Position numbers and translations under genes: made by a program. The notes under the pieces were generated by a model. That model worked only from the letters and a program-made list of their open reading frames with translations, was not told where the DNA came from and did no database searches. Below, piece by piece: positions 7,804 to 14,090 of a DNA stretch of 20,178 nucleotides (its first letter is position 1; every line of letters starts with the position of its first letter). The stretch comes from NBML01 sp029939535. GTDB lineage: Bacteria; Desulfobacterota; Desulfobacteria; Desulfobacterales; Desulfobacteraceae. The stretch is taken from the NCBI GenBank assembly GCA_029939535.1, contig JAOZST010000059.1, forward strand, positions 1-20,178. Reading direction: 5' to 3'.

Positions 7804-8970
7804 ATGACAGACTTAAAATCACCGGGCAAGGTGAACTACAATATCATCTTTATCCTTACCCTGATACACTTTAGCGGTGACTTTTATTCCTCTTTTTTTA
7901 CACCGCTCTTACCTGCATTTGTGAATAAACTTGGACTCACACTTGCCCAGGTCGGTCTTATTACCGGCCTGGTCAGGCTGCTTGCCTTTGTTGTCCAGCC
8001 TGTGGTGGGCTATATGGCTGACCGCCATGAATCAAGGGTTTTCGTGCTTTCAGGCCTGTTCCTTGCCTTTTTCTGCATTCCATTTTCCGGCCTGGCCCCT
8101 AACTTTATCCTATTGCTTCTGGCCTTGTGCCTGGGCTCCATCGGGTCTTCCATGTTCCATCCATCCACCACAGGAATGGTTCCTTTGTATTCCGGCAATA
8201 GAACCGGATTCTGCATATCCATATTCAATACCGGAGGAACCCTTTCCTTTGCTATCGGGCCGGTCTTTATCACCTGGTATGTAATGAAATTCGGCCTTGA
8301 GGCCATGCCGTATACAATGGTTCTAGGCTTTGTGGCATTTATCTTCTGCTTTAAATATCTGCCCGTCCCGGTTTCTGAAAATCTTGCCCATCTGGGCTTT
8401 TTCAAATCCCTGAAGGATAGCCTTGGCAAAGTCTATAAATCCATCATTCTGATCTGGCTTGTGATGGTCTTAAGGGCTGTCACAGGGCAGTCTTTTATGA
8501 CCTTCATGCCTATTTACCTTGCTGAAAAAGGCCATGAACTTACTTCTGTGGGGCTGATTGTTGCCTTATTTGTGATGGCAGGCACACTCAGCGGTCTTCT
8601 GGCAGGATATTTTGCAGACAGAACCAGCTTTAAAAAAATATTCTTTATCTCCTTTTTACTCATGCCTCCGGCCCTGATAACATTCCTTTATCTGCCAGGC
8701 CCCTGGGTGTATGCGGGATCTTTTCTGGCTGGCTTCATGGTGCTTGCTTCCATGCCCCTGGGAGTTGTCATGGCCCAGAAGCTGGCGCCAAAATCCAGGG
8801 CCATGGTCTCCAGCCTGATGATGGGTTTTGCCTATGGACTTGGCGGAGCCGTCACTCCATTTGTGGGGAAACTGGCAGACATATACGGGCTTGAAACCAT
8901 ATTATTTTATTCAGCCTTTATCCCGCTTTTATGCCTGGGATTAATTATAAAATTCCCCAATGTGGAATAA
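7804..8970 (+). CDS. MFS transporter, fosmidomycin-resistance (Fsr)-like
   Basis: A 388-residue integral membrane protein with about 12 hydrophobic segments after a short cytoplasmic start. The first loop carries the MFS motif A variant GYMADRHESR (about 64-73), with a second half-copy GYFADRTSFKK after TM7. The sequence around HFSGDFYSSFFTPLLPAF and GSSMFHPSTTG resembles the Fsr branch of exporters, so drug or small-molecule export is likely, but the substrate cannot be read from sequence. It begins 20 nt after the UPF0210 gene. No Shine-Dalgarno motif precedes the ATG; the bases just upstream are ACCTCC. The radical SAM gene follows after 20 nt, suggesting one transcript. Confidence 0.88.
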   Translation: MTDLKSPGKVNYNIIFILTLIHFSGDFYSSFFTPLLPAFVNKLGLTLAQVGLITGLVRLLAFVVQPVVGYMADRHESRVFVLSGLFLAFFCIPFSGLAPNFILLLLALCLGSIGSSMFHPSTTGMVPLYSGNRTGFCISIFNTGGTLSFAIGPVFITWYVMKFGLEAMPYTMVLGFVAFIFCFKYLPVPVSENLAHLGFFKSLKDSLGKVYKSIILIWLVMVLRAVTGQSFMTFMPIYLAEKGHELTSVGLIVALFVMAGTLSGLLAGYFADRTSFKKIFFISFLLMPPALITFLYLPGPWVYAGSFLAGFMVLASMPLGVVMAQKLAPKSRAMVSSLMMGFAYGLGGAVTPFVGKLADIYGLETILFYSAFIPLLCLGLIIKFPNVE

Positions 8971-8990
8971 AAAGCGATTTTTAAAACAAG

Positions 8991-10700
8991 ATGAATGATA
9001 AGATAAAAATTCTTCTGGTACAGCCGCCCATGGAAGAGTTCTATCTTACCCGGAAAAGAACCATACCCTACGGCCTTGCATCCATCTGCGCAAACCTTGA
9101 ACAAAAAGGATACCAGACACAAATAATTGATGCCCTTGCCACGGACAAATCAAAAAACATAGAATATCCAAAGGAATTTTTCCATTTAAAATCCTATTAC
9201 GGCAGGGATGATATTTCATTGTTTTCACTCTTCCACAGGTTCAGACATTTTGGATACAGCTATGAACATATAGCAACCCAGGTCAGAAAAGAAAAACCAT
9301 TTATAGTTGGTATCTCTTCCCTGTTTTCTGCCTATTGTGACCAGGCTCTTTTCACTGCCAGGATCATTAAAAAATTTTACCCAAAAGCCTATATTGTCAT
9401 GGGCGGTCACCATCCCACCCTTTTTCCAAAAGAGGTTCTGGACTGCAGGGCAATTGATTTTGTTCTCAGGGGTGAGGGAGAAATTTCCCTGCCTCTGCTC
9501 TGTGATGCCCTGGTTCACGGGACAGACCTAAAAAGAATTCCCGGCATCGCCTTCAGGGAAAAAGATGTTTTTCAAGACAAAGGAAAGATCTTCATCAATC
9601 CTCCTGCCTGGATAAAAAACCTTAACCAGATCCCATTGCCGGCCCTCACCAGGGTGAAGCAAAAATATTACCAGAGGAACAACAAAGCCTCCATTACAAT
9701 GGTTTCAAGCCGGGGTTGCCCCATGCCCTGTTCCTATTGTTCCGTATCTGCGACCTCGTTCCATGCAAAATTCCGCCAGCGGAATGTGGCAGATGTGCTA
9801 AAGGAGATAGAAAATCAGGCAAAACAGCTTGATATTGGATTCATTGATTTTGAAGATGAAAACCTGACATTGAATAAAAAATGGATCTTAACATTGTTAT
9901 CTGGGCTCAATGAAATTTTCAAAGGAAAATCCGTTGAACTAAGGGCCATGAATGGATTATATCCCCCATCCCTTGACAGTGAAGTTATTGCTGCCATGAA
10001 AAAATCCGGGTTTAAAACCTTGAACCTTTCTCTGGGATCATTTTCCAAAGAACAGCTCCAGCGTTTTAAACGTCCTGATGTCAGGAAAGCCCACGACAAA
10101 GCCCTGGATATTGCCTTGGAACTTGAATTGAATTGTGTTTCCTATGTGATTGCGGCAGCACCTGGCCAGGATGCTCTTTCCTCTTTAAATGATCTTCTGC
10201 TTCTTGCGCAAAGAAAAACCCTGGCAGGTCTCTCAATTTTCTATCCAGCCCCGGGAAGCCTTGATTATGAGCTTTGCAGAAAACAAGGACTGCTGCCAGC
10301 CAGTTTTTCATTGATGCGGTCCACTGCCCTGCCCCTGGATGGAAAAACCGCTCGGCTTGAAGCCATTACTCTTTTGCGCCTGGCCCGGATTCTCAACTAT
10401 CTGAAAAACTGCATTGATGACCATGGTTTTCTCCCTTTTGCTGAAGCCTGCAATGAAGAGACTCTTACCGGTAGCGCCACCACCAGGACAGGCAAAGAAG
10501 CCAGGACAGACAGGGATACCATCAGTCACAAGCTAGTTCAATGGTTTCTCCACGACGGTATTATCCGGGGACTGGAAAGAAATGGGAATGTATATGCCCA
10601 TGAGATTGATCAGAAATTATCTGAAAAATTTGTCAGGGAGATCAAAAAAATACCCATGATGGGTGTTATAAATGGTCCTTTACATTTCCCTTTGGCTTGA
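8991..10700 (+). CDS. B12-binding-type radical SAM protein
   Basis: A 569-residue iron-sulfur enzyme of the class with an N-terminal cobalamin-binding-like fold. Residues 1 to about 175 include KILLVQPP, a GLASICANLEQKGYQ helix and VMGGHHPTLFPKEVL. I see no DxHxxG motif, so a bound cobalamin, if any, is probably base-off without the classical lower His. The radical SAM core starts at about 235 with the 4Fe-4S motif C243-x3-C247-x2-C250 (SRGCPMPCSYC). The C-terminal 130 residues are unassigned. It may methylate or rearrange a small molecule or lipid; the substrate is unknown. It follows the MFS gene closely, so a make-and-export pair is conceivable. It ends 11 nt before the convergent mntA-like stop. 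Confidence 0.88.
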   Translation: MNDKIKILLVQPPMEEFYLTRKRTIPYGLASICANLEQKGYQTQIIDALATDKSKNIEYPKEFFHLKSYYGRDDISLFSLFHRFRHFGYSYEHIATQVRKEKPFIVGISSLFSAYCDQALFTARIIKKFYPKAYIVMGGHHPTLFPKEVLDCRAIDFVLRGEGEISLPLLCDALVHGTDLKRIPGIAFREKDVFQDKGKIFINPPAWIKNLNQIPLPALTRVKQKYYQRNNKASITMVSSRGCPMPCSYCSVSATSFHAKFRQRNVADVLKEIENQAKQLDIGFIDFEDENLTLNKKWILTLLSGLNEIFKGKSVELRAMNGLYPPSLDSEVIAAMKKSGFKTLNLSLGSFSKEQLQRFKRPDVRKAHDKALDIALELELNCVSYVIAAAPGQDALSSLNDLLLLAQRKTLAGLSIFYPAPGSLDYELCRKQGLLPASFSLMRSTALPLDGKTARLEAITLLRLARILNYLKNCIDDHGFLPFAEACNEETLTGSATTRTGKEARTDRDTISHKLVQWFLHDGIIRGLERNGNVYAHEIDQKLSEKFVREIKKIPMMGVINGPLHFPLA

Positions 10701-10711
10701 AAATTCGTCAG

Positions 10712-11023
10712 TCACAATTCTATTAAATGGAATATTTTTCCGACTCTTTCAATGTGCTCGATAAGCCTGGAATTTTCAATTGTCTCAAAAAATTGAATAT
10801 CAACAAGATACGGGCAGTCTGATTCTTCTATTTCATCCTTGATATTTGCCAATACCTGTCTGTCAGTGGTTTTGCCCTGTTTAATTATCAAATCAATATC
10901 GCTTCTATCTGAAAAAGTTCCTTTGGCTCTTGATCCGTAAAGAATAATTTTTCCTGCAGTTAAATGCTTATCAAAAATTGTGGTAAGAATATTTTTATCA
11001 GACTTCGATAATCCAAACTCCAT
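10712..11023 (-). CDS. mntA: MntA-like minimal nucleotidyltransferase antitoxin
   Basis: A 103-residue protein of the minimal nucleotidyltransferase (MNT) family. It has the GS-x10-DxD signature exactly (G30-S31, then D42-I43-D44, in YGSRAKGTFSDRSDIDL) and a third acidic residue D75 in LVDIQFF, completing the catalytic triad. In HepT-MntA toxin-antitoxin pairs this enzyme inactivates the HEPN toxin by adding AMP to its Tyr. The start overlaps the toxin stop by one nt (TAATG) and AGGA precedes it, so translation is coupled and the toxin is made first. It looks intact. Both genes seem more AT-rich than the flanking housekeeping genes, which hints at acquisition. Confidence 0.85.
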   Translation of the reverse strand: MEFGLSKSDKNILTTIFDKHLTAGKIILYGSRAKGTFSDRSDIDLIIKQGKTTDRQVLANIKDEIEESDCPYLVDIQFFETIENSRLIEHIERVGKIFHLIEL

Positions 11024-11442
11024 TATTCGTCCTGTTCTTCAATAAAATAATTATAAAGACTTTCCAATACCGGGAAATATTCATTTTGCAGTCTTACCAA
11101 AACCTTATCAAAGGTTGAAATATCATAGGTGTGACTCATTAAATTTCTGTCATTGGTCATTTCTATCCATAAATTCACATTATCAATGTATTTGCTTTGA
11201 AAAGCTAATTTAAAAACAAATTTAGGCGATATTCTTTCAATGGACAACCCGTCTTCAAACATTTTATCTTTTAATGTTTTCCAGGCCAGCTCAAATGTAT
11301 ATTCAAATCTTTGTACAATTCCCTCTTTAACTATAGGTTCCAGTGCACAAATATCTTCATTTTCCTGAATAATTTCCCGTAAAAGAGAAAAAGCCTTTTG
11401 AAAATTATCAAATCTTTGTATCCATCTTATATCCCTATCCAT
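11023..11442 (-). CDS. hepT: HepT-like HEPN toxin (HI0074 / nucleotidyltransferase substrate-binding family)
   Basis: A 139-residue helical protein of the HI0074 (NTase_sub_bind) group of HEPN proteins. The start RWIQRFDNFQKAFSLL and the central RFEYTFELAWKTLKD are typical. The HEPN RNase motif RX4HXY is complete: R99-NLMS-H104-T-Y106. Y106 corresponds to the residue that MntA modifies in characterised HepT-MntA systems. It is expected to be an RNase whose activity is held off by AMPylation. The ATG at 11442 is preceded by AGAGG at 8 nt. It lies 26 nt after the map stop in the same direction, so it probably shares the miaB-map transcript. Confidence 0.87.
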   Translation of the reverse strand: MDRDIRWIQRFDNFQKAFSLLREIIQENEDICALEPIVKEGIVQRFEYTFELAWKTLKDKMFEDGLSIERISPKFVFKLAFQSKYIDNVNLWIEMTNDRNLMSHTYDISTFDKVLVRLQNEYFPVLESLYNYFIEEQDE

Positions 11443-11468
11443 ACTTTATGCCTCTTTTTTTATCAAAA

Positions 11469-12350
11469 TTATAATTCATAGGGAGTCAGGCTCTCATACC
11501 CATCTTTTGTTACCAGAATTGTCTGTTCAAACTGGGCAGACAAAGACATATCATTGGTCACTGCGGTCCACCGGTCGTCCAGAACATGAAGTTCTTTTTT
11601 ACCCAGGTTGATCATGGGCTCAATGGTGAAAACCATTCCCTCCACCAGGGGTAACCCTTTTCCAGGACGTCCAAAATGCAGAACCTGGGGCTGCTCATGG
11701 AAGTCAATTCCCACCCCATGGCCTACAAATTCCCGGACCACAGAACATCCCTGGCCTTCTGCATAACTTTGAATGGCATGTCCTATATCCCCCAGGGTTG
11801 TTCCCGGGGCAACGATCTCAATACCCCGCTTTAATGACTCGGCTGCCACAGATACAATCTTTTGGGCATCCAGCCCTGGGGTACCCACAAAAAAAGTTTT
11901 ACTGGCATCGGCATAATAGCCATTGAGAATGGGGGTAAGATCCACATTAACAATGTCACCGTCCTGGAGAAGTCTTTCCCCTGGAATGCCGTGGCAGATC
12001 ACCTCGTTTATAGAGACACAGACACTTTTGGGGAATCCCCTGTAGTTCAAAGGTGCTGACACTCCACCTGCTTTTCTGGTCTCTTCGTGGACAAAGGTAT
12101 TGATATCATCTGTCTTTAATCCCGGTTTTATCATTTTTTCAACCCGGTCCATAATGGAAATGAGCAGGTCCCCGGATTTTTTGATACCGGCAATCTGTTC
12201 CGGGGTTTTTAAAATAATATCATATCGATTTTTATACTCATCCTTGATGGAAATTTCTTTTTTTTTATTTCTACAGCAGTTTTTATATTTTTTACCGCTG
12301 CCACAGGGACAGAGCTCATTTTTTCTGATCTTTATGGATTTATTTTTCAT
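11469..12350 (-). CDS. map: Methionine aminopeptidase with N-terminal SEC-C zinc motif
   Basis: Removes the initiator Met from new proteins after deformylation. An N-terminal SEC-C motif (C14-P-C16 ... C25-C26 in NELCPCGSGKKYKNCC) probably binds zinc and may help ribosome contact. The pita-bread catalytic domain (about 48-293) has all five metal ligands, D137, D148, H211, E244 and E275, plus substrate His H120. At 293 residues it is the usual length for the SEC-C subtype. I chose the ATG at 12350 because TTGGAG lies 9 nt upstream and the SEC-C domain starts immediately after. The open frame runs on to 12473, but that part overlaps miaB and reads as non-homologous. The chosen start overlaps the miaB end by 11 nt. 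Confidence 0.96.
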   Translation of the reverse strand: MKNKSIKIRKNELCPCGSGKKYKNCCRNKKKEISIKDEYKNRYDIILKTPEQIAGIKKSGDLLISIMDRVEKMIKPGLKTDDINTFVHEETRKAGGVSAPLNYRGFPKSVCVSINEVICHGIPGERLLQDGDIVNVDLTPILNGYYADASKTFFVGTPGLDAQKIVSVAAESLKRGIEIVAPGTTLGDIGHAIQSYAEGQGCSVVREFVGHGVGIDFHEQPQVLHFGRPGKGLPLVEGMVFTIEPMINLGKKELHVLDDRWTAVTNDMSLSAQFEQTILVTKDGYESLTPYEL

Positions 12351-13713
12351 TTTCCAGTGCTCCAAGAGGTAGCCCCCACAATGAGTGGGGATACGCATTT
12401 TCAATCCCAACGGTGACAAGGTCACCAATGGAAGTATTTTCCGAAGGAAAATGCACAATTTTATTGGATGCACTTCTTCCGGTCATCTGTTTCATTTTAT
12501 CCGATTTTTCTATAAAACCTTCCCTTTTTTTCAGGCTTTCTCCTTCAACCAGCACCTCAACACTCTTGCCGATCAAGGCCTTATTTTTCTTTTCCGTATA
12601 GAATTCCTGTAATTTCAAAAGCTGATTCAATCGATCCATTTTTTCTTTCTCATCAATTTGGCCGGAAAATTTGGCTGCCGGAGCAGAAGACCGGTCAGAA
12701 TAGGCAAAGGCAAATATGGAATCAAACTCGACCTCTTTGATCAATTCCATGGTATCATTAAAATCTTCAGGATCTTCCCAGGGAAATCCCACGATAATAT
12801 CTGTTGACAATGCAATGCCGGGGCAGGCGGTTTTCAAAGCTTCAATTCTGGATATATAGGTCTGCCGTGTATAACCCCTGTTCATCTTCTTCAGGATTTT
12901 ATTGGAACCGGATTGTATGGGCAGATGAAGGTGGTTGCAGACCTTGTCAATATCCCGGATTGCATGGATCAATTCCATGGATAAGTCTTTGGGATGGGAA
13001 GTAGCAAACCTGATCCGCTCAATACCCTTTACCTCACTGACTTGTTCCAATAATTTTGGAAAAGAAATTCCGTCTTCTTTGACACCGTAGCTGTTTACGT
13101 TTTGCCCCAGCAGGGTGACTTCCCTGATCCCGGCCCGGGCAAGAATTTTAATTTCATCCACAATTGAGTTATGGTTACGGCTTCTTTCCCTTCCCCGGAC
13201 ATAGGGGACCACACAATAGGTGCAATAATTGTCGCACCCCTGCATGATGGTAACAAATTTTGAAACCCTGTTTTCGTCAAAACAGCTTTCATCAGGCATG
13301 GATTCAAAAATTATATCTGAATCCTCAATATCCACAATCTTTTTTTTTCCTGATTTCAAGGCATCCAGATGCTGACCAAATCTTGAAAAAGCCTGGGTTC
13401 CCAGGACAAGATCCAGATGGGGGACCCTGGCAAAAGCCTTTTCCCCCTCCTGCTGGGCAACGCACCCGGCCATAACCATTATCAACTGGGGCTTTTTTTT
13501 CTTTTCCCTGGCAAATCTACCCAAAAAGCTAAATGCTTTTTCTTCTGCTTTGTGACGGATGGAACAGGTGTTGCAGACAACGATATCTGCCTTGTTCATT
13601 TCATTGGTTTTTTCAAATCCATATGAATTTAAAATACAAGCAAGTTTTTCAGAATCATATACATTCATCTGACAGCCAATGGTATTAATATAGGCATACC
13701 CTTTATAACTCAT
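12340..13713 (-). CDS. miaB: tRNA-2-methylthio-N6-dimethylallyladenosine synthase MiaB
   Basis: Radical SAM methylthiotransferase that adds the methylthio group to position 37 of tRNAs reading UNN codons. The N-terminal UPF0004 domain supplies the three cysteines of the auxiliary cluster (C14, C50, C84 in GCQMN, NTCSIR and GCVAQQEG). The radical SAM cluster motif is C160-x3-C164-x2-C167 (GCDNYCTYC). A C-terminal TRAM domain (from about 375, IGKSVEVLVEG) binds tRNA. I take the ATG at 13713 (457 residues), with AAGGA 11 nt upstream; a TTG at 13722 is in frame but too close to that site. It overlaps the DUF4911 gene and map by 11 nt each, so the three are one coupled operon. Confidence 0.97.
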   Translation of the reverse strand: MSYKGYAYINTIGCQMNVYDSEKLACILNSYGFEKTNEMNKADIVVCNTCSIRHKAEEKAFSFLGRFAREKKKKPQLIMVMAGCVAQQEGEKAFARVPHLDLVLGTQAFSRFGQHLDALKSGKKKIVDIEDSDIIFESMPDESCFDENRVSKFVTIMQGCDNYCTYCVVPYVRGRERSRNHNSIVDEIKILARAGIREVTLLGQNVNSYGVKEDGISFPKLLEQVSEVKGIERIRFATSHPKDLSMELIHAIRDIDKVCNHLHLPIQSGSNKILKKMNRGYTRQTYISRIEALKTACPGIALSTDIIVGFPWEDPEDFNDTMELIKEVEFDSIFAFAYSDRSSAPAAKFSGQIDEKEKMDRLNQLLKLQEFYTEKKNKALIGKSVEVLVEGESLKKREGFIEKSDKMKQMTGRSASNKIVHFPSENTSIGDLVTVGIENAYPHSLWGLPLGALENEK

Positions 13714-13912
13714 TAAATACAAATTCCTTTTTCAGGTCCTCAATGATTCTGAATGCTGAATCCATACGATCCGGTGCCAGGGCAAGCCTTATATGCCCTG
13801 TTTTGGGATCCAGGGTGGTGGCCACTGCAATGCCTTCATGGGCTTCAAAAATAAATTTGATAAAACCAATCCTGGTTTTATCAACCATATATTCCTTGTG
13901 TATCATTTTCAT
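13703..13912 (-). CDS. DUF4911 domain-containing protein
   Basis: A 69-residue protein that I place in the small DUF4911 family from LATTLDP-like and ALAPDRMDSAFRIIEDLKKEF features (central TLDPKTGHIRLALAPDR). It has no signal or membrane segment and alternates beta strands with a C-terminal helix. The function is not known to me. The start ATG (13912) has GGA 6 nt upstream; a second ATG at 13906 is possible. It is the first gene of the miaB-map transcript and overlaps miaB by 11 nt. That tight coupling suggests a role connected with tRNA modification or translation, which is inference only. Confidence 0.82.
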   Translation of the reverse strand: MKMIHKEYMVDKTRIGFIKFIFEAHEGIAVATTLDPKTGHIRLALAPDRMDSAFRIIEDLKKEFVFNEL

Positions 13913-13942
13913 TCAAATTCCAGTACTTTTCTTAAAACGATT

Positions 13943-13972
13943 AATATACCATCATTAACATATATTGCTCAA
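13943..13972 (-). promoter_or_regulatory. Promoter of the DUF4911-miaB-map-hepT-mntA operon
   Basis: On the minus strand TTGAGC (13972-13967), an 18-bp spacer and TATATT (13948-13943) are found, with TG-G just before the -10 (extended -10). The start would be near 13936, giving a leader of about 24 nt. It is the only good candidate in the 178-bp divergent region for the minus-strand operon. Confidence 0.55.
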
Positions 13973-14051
13973 ATGAAATTTTTATTAATGCCATGTTTTC
14001 TTTGCAGATTCTTTATATTTTAGAAGGAAAATCTAGAAATCAAAATTTATC

Positions 14052-14082
14052 TTGATTCCTCCCAGGGCTGACGATATATAAT
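14052..14082 (+). promoter_or_regulatory. Promoter of recJ, likely giving a leaderless transcript
   Basis: TTGATT (14052-14057) is followed after 17 bp by TATATA (14075-14080); an overlapping TATAAT sits at 14077-14082 with 19-bp spacing. Either places the transcription start at about 14087-14090, right before the ATG at 14091. No Shine-Dalgarno sequence is present just upstream of the ATG, and an in-frame TAA lies 4 codons upstream, so an earlier start is excluded. Confidence 0.5.
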
Positions 14083-14090
14083 TACGGCAT

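Noticed and set aside
12413..12612. Small plus-strand open frames inside miaB
   Set aside because: They are shadows of miaB with no ribosome site and no recognisable protein.
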